Position numbers and translations under genes: made by a program
Part shown: piece by piece, positions 16,706 through 24,860 of the stretch
Layout: every line of letters begins with the position of its first letter
Numbering within the stretch: the stretch's first letter is position 1
Origin: Burkholderiales bacterium
GTDB taxonomy: Bacteria > Pseudomonadota > Gammaproteobacteria > Burkholderiales > Burkholderiaceae_D
DNA length: 39,066 bases
Direction of reading: 5' to 3'
Assembly: GCA_947451925.1 (NCBI GenBank)
Contig: CANGAW010000027.1
Coordinates: 1 to 39,066 of the forward strand
The notes under the pieces: model-generated
What the model saw: only the letters and a program-made list of their open reading frames with translations
Database searches by the model: none
What the model was told of the DNA's origin: nothing

Positions 16706-17419
16706 ATGACTGTGATTCTCGAAACAAAAGGCTTGCGCAAACATTTCGGCGGCGCGCAAGTGATTAACGGCATTGACTTCCAGATCAATGAAGGCGAAAC
16801 CCGCTGCGTCATCGGCCCCAATGGCGCAGGCAAAAGCACCTTTTTCAAACTGCTGATCGGCGAACACAAACCGAGTCAGGGTTCGATTCATTTCAAGGGA
16901 CATGACATCTCGCACGTGCTGCCGTTTCGTCGGGTTGGCATGGGTATGAGCATCAAGTTTCAGGTTCCGGGCATCTTTCCTGACCTGACAGTTGAAGAAC
17001 ATTTGAAACTGGTGCTGCAGCGCGTGACAACACTCAACGAGCGCGCGTCAGAACTGGGGCGCCTGCTTGATTTGTTCAAGCTGAGCGACGAAGCCCGCTT
17101 CAAGGCGGGCAATCTGTCGCATGGCAAAAAACAATGGCTGGAAATTGCGATGGCGGTGGCACTGAAACCCAAAATTTTGCTGCTGGATGAACCGGTCGCA
17201 GGTTTGTCGGACGAAGAGACGGTCCATACCGGTGAGCTGATCAACCGCCTTAAAGCCGAAGGACTGACCATGATGGTGGTCGAACACGATATGGATTTTG
17301 TGCGCCAGGTTGCGACCCGGGTCACGGTGCTGCATGGCGGCCAGGTGTTTGCCGATGGCGGGCTCAATGAAGTGCTGGACCGGGATGACGTGGCTGAAAT
17401 CTATCTGGGGAAAAGATAA
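16706..17419 (+). CDS. ABC transporter ATP-binding protein (UrtD/LivG-like)
   Basis: Encodes 237 residues. Walker A is GPNGAGKST, the ABC signature reads LSHGKKQWLEIAMA (characteristic of UrtD rather than the LSGGQQ form), and Walker B is ILLLDEPVAGLSDEE. The switch region VVEHDMDFV carries the His. It energises the permease pair on the cytoplasmic side. Its stop overlaps the next ATG by one base (TAATG), so the two ATPases are probably translationally coupled. Confidence 0.92.
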   Translation: MTVILETKGLRKHFGGAQVINGIDFQINEGETRCVIGPNGAGKSTFFKLLIGEHKPSQGSIHFKGHDISHVLPFRRVGMGMSIKFQVPGIFPDLTVEEHLKLVLQRVTTLNERASELGRLLDLFKLSDEARFKAGNLSHGKKQWLEIAMAVALKPKILLLDEPVAGLSDEETVHTGELINRLKAEGLTMMVVEHDMDFVRQVATRVTVLHGGQVFADGGLNEVLDRDDVAEIYLGKR

Positions 17420-18129
17420 TGGGAAGCTCACTGCTGCGGGTAACAGACCTGCAATCCGGCTATGACGGCGGCAAAGTCTTGAATGGTTTGACGCTGACGC
17501 TGGAAAAATCCGAAGTGGTCGCCATCATCGGCCGCAATGGCGTCGGCAAGACGACCTTCATGCGCACCCTGATTGGCATCCTCGACACTGACGCCGGCTC
17601 GATTGAACTCGACGGCAAAAATATTTCAGCCATAGCGCCCGACGAACGGGCCCGCGCCGGTTTGGGTTATGTGCCGCAGGGTCGGGAAATATTCCCCGGT
17701 CTGACTGTTGAAGAAAACATGAAAGTCGGCCTGCAAATCCTGCGCTCCGGCAGTACCAAAGATATGGACATGGCACTGAATTTTTTCCCGGTCTTGCGCA
17801 CCAAGCTGCAGCAAAAAGCCGGAACCATGAGCGGCGGCGAACAACAACAACTGGCCATTGCGCGGGTACTGGTTGGCCGGCCACGGGTACTGCTGCTCGA
17901 TGAACCTTCCGAAGGGATACAGCCTTCCATCGTGCAGGCGATTGCCGAAAAGCTGGTGGAAATTTCAAGCACCCTCGGACTGGGCATTTTGTTAGTCGAA
18001 CAAAACATGAACATGGTCGAGATGGCTGCGAGCCGCTGCTGCGTGATGGACAAAGGTCGCGTGGTCCAGCATCTCAGCAAAGACCAGCTCAATGATGATG
18101 AATTAATGCGCCGCCATCTCGCGGTTTAA
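17419..18129 (+). CDS. ABC transporter ATP-binding protein (UrtE/LivF-like)
   Basis: Encodes 236 residues. Walker A is GRNGVGKTT, the signature is MSGGEQQQLAIARVL, Walker B is VLLLDEPSEGIQPS, and the switch His is replaced by Gln in LLVEQNMNMVE, as is normal for LivF/UrtE. The YVPQGREIFPGLTVEENMKVGL block is highly characteristic. It completes a five-gene binding protein-permease-permease-ATPase-ATPase set in the same order as urtABCDE, here attached to amidases rather than to urease. Confidence 0.93.
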   Translation: MGSSLLRVTDLQSGYDGGKVLNGLTLTLEKSEVVAIIGRNGVGKTTFMRTLIGILDTDAGSIELDGKNISAIAPDERARAGLGYVPQGREIFPGLTVEENMKVGLQILRSGSTKDMDMALNFFPVLRTKLQQKAGTMSGGEQQQLAIARVLVGRPRVLLLDEPSEGIQPSIVQAIAEKLVEISSTLGLGILLVEQNMNMVEMAASRCCVMDKGRVVQHLSKDQLNDDELMRRHLAV

Positions 18130-18145
18130 AACAGAGGAGCAACAA

Positions 18146-19135
18146 ATGGAATGGATCAAAAACTCAATCATGATGCAGCGCGGTGTCGGCGCACAGCGCG
18201 AACCGGTCACGCATCATCTGACGGAAGAAATGCAAAAGCAATTCCATTACACCATCGGTCCTTATTCCGAACCGGTGCTGATGGTCAAGCCGGGCGACCG
18301 CATCATCATTGATACCCGCGATGCGTTTGAAGGCGCACTCACCTCCGAATCCGATTCACCATCGGCGCTGTTGAAGATGCCGTTTTTGAATCCGCAAAAC
18401 GGCCCGATCATGATCGAAGGTGCGGTCAAGGGGGATGTCATTGCAGTGTCGATTGAAAGCATGCTGCCACGTGGTCATGACCCGCATGGCATCTGCTGCA
18501 TGATTCCGGACTTTGGCGCACTGACCGGTACTGCACAAACGGCCATGCTGAATGACCCGCTGCCGGAAAAAGTACGTCGCATCAAAATCGATACCCAGCA
18601 TGTGTACTGGAGCAAGCGCACCACGCTCGATTACAAACCGCACATCGGCACCCTGAGTCTGTCGCCAGAAATTGATTCCATCAATTCGCTCACACCCGAC
18701 AACCACGGCGGCAATATGGATTTGCCGGACATGGGCCCGGGCAGCATTACCTATCTGCCCGTACGTTCCCCTGGCGCACGGCTGTTCATTGGCGACGCGC
18801 ATGCCTGTCAGGGCGATGGCGAAGTCTGCGGCACTGCGGTTGAATACTCCAGCATCACCACCATCCGCGTCGATCTGATCAAAAGCTGGGCCATTGAGTG
18901 GCCGCGACTGGAAACGGAAAGTTCAATCATGAGCATAGGCAGTGCGCGTCCGCTGGAAGACGCGACCCGCATCGCCTATCGCGAACTGATCCGCTGGATG
19001 GCCAATGACTATGGCTTTGATCAGTGGGATGCCTACATGCTGCTCAGTCAGTGCGGCAAGGTCCGGCTTGGTAATTTCGTTGATCCGAAATACACCGTCG
19101 GCGCGGCGATTTCCAAGACCTACCTGGAACCCTAA
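18146..19135 (+). CDS. fmdA: Formamidase/acetamidase, short form
   Basis: Encodes 329 residues; an AGAGGAG ribosome-binding site precedes the ATG. It has the acetamidase/formamidase layout: KPGDRIIIDTRDAFEG, EGAVKGDVIAVSIESM, HIGTLSLSPEID, DNHGGNMDLPDMGPGS, and the family core GDAHACQGDGEVCGTAVEY. It should convert formamide to formate and ammonia in the cytoplasm. It is shorter than the 475-residue paralogue read divergently from 13072 and shares its core motifs, but lacks the Cys/His-rich N-terminus. Being in the transporter operon, it is probably the enzyme that uses the imported substrate. Confidence 0.9.
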   Translation: MEWIKNSIMMQRGVGAQREPVTHHLTEEMQKQFHYTIGPYSEPVLMVKPGDRIIIDTRDAFEGALTSESDSPSALLKMPFLNPQNGPIMIEGAVKGDVIAVSIESMLPRGHDPHGICCMIPDFGALTGTAQTAMLNDPLPEKVRRIKIDTQHVYWSKRTTLDYKPHIGTLSLSPEIDSINSLTPDNHGGNMDLPDMGPGSITYLPVRSPGARLFIGDAHACQGDGEVCGTAVEYSSITTIRVDLIKSWAIEWPRLETESSIMSIGSARPLEDATRIAYRELIRWMANDYGFDQWDAYMLLSQCGKVRLGNFVDPKYTVGAAISKTYLEP

Positions 19136-19171
19136 ACATTTTTTGGCCCTGCGCCATCCGGAGATTGCATC

Positions 19172-20689
19172 ATGCCCTTACGCCGCCCTTCTGTTGCCGA
19201 CTTGAAGAAGTCCAGTGAGTCTCGTCATCTTGATCTGACGGAAGCCGAGCTGACGGATTTTTATGAACTGGTATCCGACAATCTCGCACTCTATGATGAA
19301 CTGGAACAGTATCCAGATCCGCAACGTGCGGTGTTACCGGCAATCCGCGTACCTCTGGGGCGGCCAGCACCAGAGCAGGATCCTTTAAACGCCATTGTCC
19401 AGTATTGCTCGGTGAAGGCAGATTTCAGCGGACCTTTATCGGGCAAACAAATCGGCATCAAGGACACCATTTGCATGGCCGGCATTCCGATGAGCTGCGC
19501 CTCACGGCTGCTGTATGGCTTTACGCCAGAGATCGACGCCACCATTGTCACCCGCATGCTGAAAGCAGGCGCCCATATCAATGCCGTGCTCAACACCGAT
19601 GACTTTGCCTTTTCCGGCGGCGGCCATACCAGTGCTTACGGCATCACCAAAAACGCGGCCAATCCGGCGCACACTGCCGGTGGTTCTTCTTGCGGTTCGG
19701 CCGCTGCGGTGGCAACCGGTCTGGTCGATATGGCCATCGGCGGCGATCAGGGCGGCTCTATCCGCATTCCCAGTTCATGGAGCGGTACCGTCGGCCACAA
19801 ACCCACCCATGGGCTGGTGCCTTATACCGGCATCGTCGGCTTTGATCTGACGATTGACCATATCGGCCCGATGACGACCAATGTCGCCGATGCCGCATTA
19901 ATGCTGGGTGTGCTGGCCGGTGCGGATGAAAACGGCGCCGATCCAAGGCAGCCATCGGTGGTGCCAATGCAGGATTATGCGAAGGCGTTGACTGGCGATA
20001 TCAAGGGTCTGAAAATTGCGGTCATCAAAGAAGGTTTTGGCTCACAATACGGCATGAAAGAAGTCGACGATGCGGTACGGGCTGCAGCCAAAGCTTTGCA
20101 AAAACTCGGTGCAGAGATAACCGAAATATCGCTGCCAGAACACCGCATGGTCAGCGCAGTGTGGAACGCGATTGCCAATGAAGGCGGCGTCAATAGCTTT
20201 TACGCCGGCCATCATGCGTATCAGCACAAGGGTTGGTATTACCCGCAGTTGATGTCGGCGATGCGACGCGGGATCAAAACCAATGGCGGCGATTTTTCAC
20301 CGACGGCGAAACTGGGTGTGCTGGTTGCCGACTATATGAGCGACCATTACAACGGCGTGTTTTATGCACGCGCCCGCAATTTTTCCAATCAGATCAATCT
20401 GGCTTACGAAAAAGTGTTTGCGCAATTTGATCTGGTCCTGATGCCAACCACACCGCAGACTTCAATGAAGATTCCGGCCAGCCCCGAAGCGGATCGCAAA
20501 ACCTTCATCCGCAATGCTTTGAACATGTGCGCCAATACGGCCGCATTCGATCTGACCGGTCATCCTTCGATCAGCATTCCCTGCAAAGACGTGAAAAATT
20601 TGCCCGTCGGTCTGATGTTAACCGGCCGTCGTTTTGATGATGCGACCGTGCTGCGTGCAGCACATGCGTATGAACACAGTGCAGGCTGA
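19172..20689 (+). CDS. Amidase-signature amidase (nitrile-pathway type)
   Basis: Encodes 505 residues. The Ser-Ser-Lys triad is visible: Lys97 in GIKDTICMAG, the cis-Ser in AGGSSCGSAAA (residues 172-173) and nucleophile Ser196 in GGDQGGSIRIP. The sequence closely follows the pattern of Rhodococcus enantioselective amidases found next to nitrile hydratases (HKPTHGLVPYTG, TIDHIGPMT, DLTGHPSISIP). One oddity is Cys for the Gly usually found in the GGSSGGS loop. It hydrolyses aliphatic or aromatic amides to acid and ammonia. No nitrile hydratase lies in the window, so amides are probably taken up directly. Confidence 0.92.
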   Translation: MPLRRPSVADLKKSSESRHLDLTEAELTDFYELVSDNLALYDELEQYPDPQRAVLPAIRVPLGRPAPEQDPLNAIVQYCSVKADFSGPLSGKQIGIKDTICMAGIPMSCASRLLYGFTPEIDATIVTRMLKAGAHINAVLNTDDFAFSGGGHTSAYGITKNAANPAHTAGGSSCGSAAAVATGLVDMAIGGDQGGSIRIPSSWSGTVGHKPTHGLVPYTGIVGFDLTIDHIGPMTTNVADAALMLGVLAGADENGADPRQPSVVPMQDYAKALTGDIKGLKIAVIKEGFGSQYGMKEVDDAVRAAAKALQKLGAEITEISLPEHRMVSAVWNAIANEGGVNSFYAGHHAYQHKGWYYPQLMSAMRRGIKTNGGDFSPTAKLGVLVADYMSDHYNGVFYARARNFSNQINLAYEKVFAQFDLVLMPTTPQTSMKIPASPEADRKTFIRNALNMCANTAAFDLTGHPSISIPCKDVKNLPVGLMLTGRRFDDATVLRAAHAYEHSAG

Positions 20690-20692
20690 TCT

Positions 20693-20710
20693 GGCATGAG
20701 CTTGCATGCC
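20693..20710 (+). repeat. Small inverted repeat after the amidase gene
   Basis: GGCATG-AGCTTG-CATGCC, a perfect 6-bp stem with a 6-base loop, starts four bases after the amidase stop and precedes the amiC gene. No U-run follows. It may set the amidase/sensor expression ratio. Confidence 0.4.
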
Positions 20711-20757
20711 GCCGCTGCGCCAATAGCCTGGTATGTTAATTGCGAACTGATGGTTCT

Positions 20758-21918
20758 ATGAAAAATACAGATCCTATCCGAGTCGGTTTGCTGTTTTCGA
20801 AAACAGGCGTGACATCCAATCAGGAATCATCCCAGTTATATGGGGCGCTGTTTGCGATCGATGAAATTAATGGCTTGGGCGGCGTGCAGGGACGCGAGCT
20901 GGTGCCGGTTTACTATGATCCGCAATCTGACACCGCACGCTACAAGCTGGCCTTAGAGCGGCTAATCCTGGAAGACAATATCAGCGTCATCTTCGGCGGC
21001 TATACCTCGAGCAGTCGCAAGGTGATGTTGCCGGTCGTCGAGAAGTACAACAAACTGCTTTTTTATCCGCAGCAGTATGAAGGTTTTGAGTTTTCGGAAA
21101 ACATCATTTACACCGGCGCTGCACCAAACCAAAACATTGTGCAGCTGGCCAAATTCATGACGTCGCGTTTTGGTGCGCGGGTGTACATGGTCGGTTCGCG
21201 TTATGTCTACCCTTACGAAACCAATCGCACCATGCAGTCGCTGATCTCTGCCGACCCCGACAGCAGTATTGTCGGTGAACGCTATGTCAGCCTGCATGCC
21301 AGTGAAGAGGCGGTGGACGAAGTATTTGAAGACATCAAAAATAAAAAGCCGGATTTTATTTTCTGCACCCTGATCGGCAACACCGTGCCTTATCTGTATG
21401 AGGCGTTTTACAAAGCGGGGCTTAATCCTTTAACCATGCCGATTGCCAGCTTGAATACCTCTGAAGCCGAAATCAGCATCATGGGTGCAGACGCTGCGTA
21501 CGGCCACTACACTTCGTCGCCCTATTTTCAAAGCATCGATTCACCTTTGAACCGCAGCACGCTGGAACGGTTTTTCAATAGCCGCCATGGCGAGCGGGCG
21601 ATTCCGAACATGAATTGGGAAGCCTCGTATTTCGGCATGCACCTGCTGGCCAAAGCCTATCGTCATGCCGGCAGCGATAACCCGCAAGATATCCGACAGT
21701 GCATTTTGGGCAGTGAAATTGAAGCCCCGCAGGGCCGGGTGCGCATCGACTCATCGAATCATCATGCCAGCCTGTATCCGCGCATAGGACAAGCCAATAG
21801 CAGTGGCCAGTTCACCATTGTTGAAGACTTGGGAAAACGTATCGATCCTGATCCTTACATGGTGCGCCATGACTGGTCCAGCGATGATCTGCTGGCTGTG
21901 AGCGAGGTCGGGGAATGA
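20758..21918 (+). CDS. amiC: AmiC-like cytoplasmic amide sensor
   Basis: About 386 residues from the ATG at 20758 (a TTG at 20740 is possible; neither has a good Shine-Dalgarno). It has no signal peptide, unlike the binding protein at 13363, so it is cytoplasmic. It aligns by eye with P. aeruginosa AmiC: IRVGLLFSKTGVTSNQE, AIDEINGLGGVQGRE, VIFGGYTSSSRKVMLPVVEK, LLFYPQQYEGFEFSENIIYTG, ASLNTSEAEI and a C-terminal DPDPYMVRHDWSSDD. AmiC senses amide and holds AmiR inactive until inducer binds. Ser84, Tyr82 and Tyr103 match pocket residues of AmiC, but the position of its Thr106 is Gln105 here. The stop overlaps the next start (ATGA). Confidence 0.93.
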   Translation: MKNTDPIRVGLLFSKTGVTSNQESSQLYGALFAIDEINGLGGVQGRELVPVYYDPQSDTARYKLALERLILEDNISVIFGGYTSSSRKVMLPVVEKYNKLLFYPQQYEGFEFSENIIYTGAAPNQNIVQLAKFMTSRFGARVYMVGSRYVYPYETNRTMQSLISADPDSSIVGERYVSLHASEEAVDEVFEDIKNKKPDFIFCTLIGNTVPYLYEAFYKAGLNPLTMPIASLNTSEAEISIMGADAAYGHYTSSPYFQSIDSPLNRSTLERFFNSRHGERAIPNMNWEASYFGMHLLAKAYRHAGSDNPQDIRQCILGSEIEAPQGRVRIDSSNHHASLYPRIGQANSSGQFTIVEDLGKRIDPDPYMVRHDWSSDDLLAVSEVGE

Positions 21919-22571
21919 ATTATCCCGAGCGCCGCCGGGCGGGCAGCATTACCCGCTCGATCCTGTCGAAACAGCCGCGGGTGCTGCTGTTTTGTCCGCA
22001 GGATGCCGATGGCCTGACTTTGCTCAATCAGTTGCAGCGAATAGGCTGCATCGTCGAGATGCACTGGCCGCCTTTGCAGGAAGTGCAGAGTGAAGTCGAT
22101 CTGATTTTTCTGGCGATTTTGCCGGATGTCGAAGAAATCGACTATGACTGGCTGCATCGCAATCCGCCACCGATCATTTCGGTCAGCAGCTTTGAAAATC
22201 CGACCATCATTGATGAAGCCTTGCGAATCGGCGTCATGGGCATGCTGACTGCACCGATTCGGGCAACCGGCTTGTTGTCAGCACTGATCATGGCCTTGTC
22301 ACATCGCTGGCAACACGAAAAAAATACGACGCGCATCGCCAGGCTAGAGAGCAAGTTTGCCAATTTCCGTATCGTCGAAGAAGCCAAAACCATTTTGATG
22401 CGCATGCAGGAAATTGGCGAAGACGAAGCGTATGAATTGCTGCGTTCAGAAGCAATGGCGCAAAGACTGCAAGTCGAAGATATTGCCCGCGACCTGATTC
22501 ACGCCGACAAACTGATGTCGAAAACCTTGTCCGGAAAAACTGCCAAAGCAAAAAAAAAATGCACCGACTAA
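21915..22571 (+). CDS. amiR: AmiR-like ANTAR-domain transcription antiterminator
   Basis: Encodes 218 residues, overlapping amiC by four bases (ATGA), as in P. aeruginosa. Residues about 20-125 form a pseudo-receiver domain (LLFCPQDADGLTLLNQLQRIGCIVEMHWPP) without an obvious phosphoacceptor site. Residues 131-150 are a short coiled coil. An ANTAR domain lies at about 152-201 (RIVEEAKTILMRMQEIGEDEAYELLRSEAM, then IARDL). ANTAR proteins bind dual-hairpin leader RNA and prevent terminator formation. The best target is the terminator at 13289 at the head of this operon. The tail SGKTAKAKKKCTD is a basic extension not seen in P. aeruginosa AmiR; it is coded partly by a run of ten A (22550-22559). 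Confidence 0.94.
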   Translation: MNYPERRRAGSITRSILSKQPRVLLFCPQDADGLTLLNQLQRIGCIVEMHWPPLQEVQSEVDLIFLAILPDVEEIDYDWLHRNPPPIISVSSFENPTIIDEALRIGVMGMLTAPIRATGLLSALIMALSHRWQHEKNTTRIARLESKFANFRIVEEAKTILMRMQEIGEDEAYELLRSEAMAQRLQVEDIARDLIHADKLMSKTLSGKTAKAKKKCTD

Positions 22572-22641
22572 CCCGTAGTGAAAAGACCTGGGAAAACCAG
22601 CCAGCACCATTTTTAACCATATAAATTTAAAGGAAAATAAC

Positions 22642-23403
22642 GTGGACCTCGGACTCAAGGGCTTGAAAGCAGTCGTCACTGGCGGCACCAAAGGCATAGG
22701 CAGAGCGATTGTGCAAACACTGGCAAAAGAAGGTGCCGATGTGGCCTTCTGCGCGCGCAACGTCGAAGAAGTCGCCAGCACGGCCAAAGAATTTTCAGCG
22801 TATGGCGTCAAAGCCCTGGGCAAGGTGGTCGACATTGCCGATGCTGCTGCACTGACTGCCTGGGTGGAAGAAGCCGGCAAGGCGCTGGGTGGTATCGACA
22901 TTGTGGTGGCCAACGTCAGTGCGCTGGCCATTCCTGCAACCGAAGAAAACTGGTCGCTCGGCTTTCAGGTTGACATGATGGGCACGGTCAGACTTGTCAC
23001 CGCAGCCATGCCTTATCTGGAGCAGAGCAAGCATGCATCCATTGTGACCATCTCCAGCGTCTCGGGCCGCGAAATTGATTTTGCTTCCGGCCCTTACGGC
23101 GCCTTCAAAGCGGCCATCATCCATTACACCCAGGGTCTGGCTTACCACCTTGCCGGCAAACAGATTCGCGCCAACTCCGTCTCACCGGGCAATACCTACT
23201 TTACCGGCGGCGTATGGGATCAGATCGAGCAAGGCAATCCAGCGCTGTTCAAAGAAGCGCTGGGCATGAACCCGACCGGACGCATGGGCACACCGCAAGA
23301 GATGGCCAATGCGGTCACCTTCCTTGCCAGTCCGGCAGCGAGTTTTGTAACCGGTACCAATCTGGTGGTGGATGGCGCGCTGACCAAGGGCGTGCAGTTT
23401 TAA
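22642..23403 (+). CDS. SDR-family NAD(P)-dependent oxidoreductase
   Basis: Encodes 253 residues from a GTG start with AAAGGA upstream. Classical short-chain dehydrogenase motifs are VTGGTKGIGRA (cofactor-binding TGxxxGxG), VVANVSA, the catalytic Ser in ISSVSGRE, and YGAFK (YxxxK); the C-terminal ASFVTGTNLVVDGA fits. The NNAG motif is altered to VANVS. It is 70 bases downstream of amiR on the same strand and could be cotranscribed, but no link to amide metabolism is visible. Substrate unknown. Confidence 0.9.
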   Translation: MDLGLKGLKAVVTGGTKGIGRAIVQTLAKEGADVAFCARNVEEVASTAKEFSAYGVKALGKVVDIADAAALTAWVEEAGKALGGIDIVVANVSALAIPATEENWSLGFQVDMMGTVRLVTAAMPYLEQSKHASIVTISSVSGREIDFASGPYGAFKAAIIHYTQGLAYHLAGKQIRANSVSPGNTYFTGGVWDQIEQGNPALFKEALGMNPTGRMGTPQEMANAVTFLASPAASFVTGTNLVVDGALTKGVQF

Positions 23404-23420
23404 TTGGTAGCACTCAGGTC

Positions 23421-23449
23421 GCCGGACGCGCATTGCATCATGGTCCGGC
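23421..23449 (+). terminator. Possible terminator of the SDR gene
   Basis: GCCGGAC (23421-23427) pairs perfectly with GTCCGGC (23443-23449) around a 15-base loop, followed by AGCCTGTTTT. It lies in the convergent gap between the SDR and SPOR genes. The loop is long and the T-run short, so this is a weak call. Confidence 0.35.
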
Positions 23450-23475
23450 AGCCTGTTTTCAAGTGCGTTTTAAGT

Positions 23476-24105
23476 CTATTGGCAAGCCCGCATTTCCACG
23501 CCCGGGAAATCCGCCGCAATTGCTGCCACGTCTTTCTGCATGCCGGCATCCAGACCGCGCAACTCAACCCTGATGCGGGCCACTGCGGTTGAAACAGATT
23601 CGATTCTGGCCTCAGAGACACCGGCACGACGCACTTGATCCAGTAAGGCTTGTGCTGATGCTTTGTTTTTGAACAGGCCCAGCGAAATGCTCCAGCGCCG
23701 TGACGGTGGTTCTTGCAACACATAGGTGTCGGCAAAACCCAGATTGTGTAACCGGGTGACACGCTGACTGGCACCGGCGGCGCCATTTTTTGGCGGCAGA
23801 TAAACCATGTGCGATTCTGCTTTTGCATCGACTGCAAGGTCCGGCTTTTCTGCGATGGCCGGTATCTTCAACGGCGTCAGACGGGTCTTGAACACGTTGA
23901 CCGCCTGCCGAGAAAAACTGCCGACATCGAAGCAGGCAAGTACCGGCTCTGTCACAGATTTCGCGGCTGACTGCGCCGGTATCAGACTAATGCGTTCAGG
24001 ATGAAACTGCCGCTTTAATTGCGCGGACTCATGCCCGCCATCCGCCATCAATACCAGCATGACGCCGTTAGCCAACAATAAAAGCCAGAATAAAATTTTC
24101 GTCAT
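23476..24105 (-). CDS. SPOR-domain membrane protein
   Basis: About 209 residues from the ATG at 24105, whose A is shared with the coaX stop (TGATG). An N-terminal membrane anchor (ILFWLLLLANGVMLVLM) is followed by a periplasmic region. A C-terminal SPOR-like domain starts near residue 120, with RVTRLHNLGFADTYVL, WSISLGLFKNKASAQALLDQV and a final strand region. SPOR domains bind denuded glycan strands at division septa. The protein is coupled to birA and coaX as in other betaproteobacteria, without a known link in function. Confidence 0.85.
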   Translation of the reverse strand: MTKILFWLLLLANGVMLVLMADGGHESAQLKRQFHPERISLIPAQSAAKSVTEPVLACFDVGSFSRQAVNVFKTRLTPLKIPAIAEKPDLAVDAKAESHMVYLPPKNGAAGASQRVTRLHNLGFADTYVLQEPPSRRWSISLGLFKNKASAQALLDQVRRAGVSEARIESVSTAVARIRVELRGLDAGMQKDVAAIAADFPGVEMRACQ

Positions 24106-24860
24106 CACGCATCACCAGCGCGGGCACTGACTGCCAGACCTGTGAGCACCAGATTTTCCAGCAGCGTGCAGGAAAACGGCAAATGCGGCGCAATGAAAGT
24201 TGCCGCACCGCCCGACAAAATGCAACGCACCGTTGGCCCCTCGCATTGCGCCAGTGCGCGGCTGATCGCGCCCACCTGCGCACTGATGCAGCCACTAACA
24301 ATCGCGTCGTGCGTATTGTCGGCAAACAGCTGGGTTAACTGCACGTCAGAGACGGCAGGCAGCTGCGCGGTATTGACCGCCAGTGAAGCGGCCATGGTAG
24401 CCAAGCCGGGCAAAATCATGCCGCCGACGAAATGACCCGCCGCATCAAGCGCATCAATGGTGGTGGCGGTACCGCAAGTCACGACCAGCAACGACTGCTG
24501 AGCAAACTGATGGCGGGCACCGATTAAGGAGGCAAAACGATCACTGCCCAACTGCCGTGGATGACGATAGCCGTTGTGCACACCGGCGCACTGCGCTTTT
24601 GACTGAAACCATTGCAGGCGCACCGCTTCGCTGCCAGCTTGCAGCTGCGCGCAAAGCTCTGTGAGTTGCGCGGCGATGCGTTCGCCAGCGACATTCGAAA
24701 TCAGAATGTCCTGCACCTTGAAAGGCTGCCATTGTTGGGCCAGACTGGCCAGACCGGCATGCGGCACCGAACCCGATGCTGACCACTGAGCGATGTCGCG
24801 ATCGCGCTCCAGCGTCGCCCATTTGATTCGCGTATTACCAGCATCAATTAGCAGCAGCAT
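24105..24860 (-). CDS. coaX: Type III pantothenate kinase
   Basis: About 251 residues from the ATG at 24860; the open frame upstream to 25130 is the shadow of birA. It phosphorylates pantothenate, the first step of coenzyme A synthesis. CoaX motifs are IDAGNTRIKWA (phosphate/ATP loop), the GSDRFASLIGA and VTCGTATTIDALD blocks with catalytic Asp, and GGMILPGLATM. Its start overlaps the birA stop by 17 bases, the usual birA-coaX fusion of reading frames in this group. CoaX replaces the type I CoaA kinase. Confidence 0.95.
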   Translation of the reverse strand: MLLLIDAGNTRIKWATLERDRDIAQWSASGSVPHAGLASLAQQWQPFKVQDILISNVAGERIAAQLTELCAQLQAGSEAVRLQWFQSKAQCAGVHNGYRHPRQLGSDRFASLIGARHQFAQQSLLVVTCGTATTIDALDAAGHFVGGMILPGLATMAASLAVNTAQLPAVSDVQLTQLFADNTHDAIVSGCISAQVGAISRALAQCEGPTVRCILSGGAATFIAPHLPFSCTLLENLVLTGLAVSARAGDA

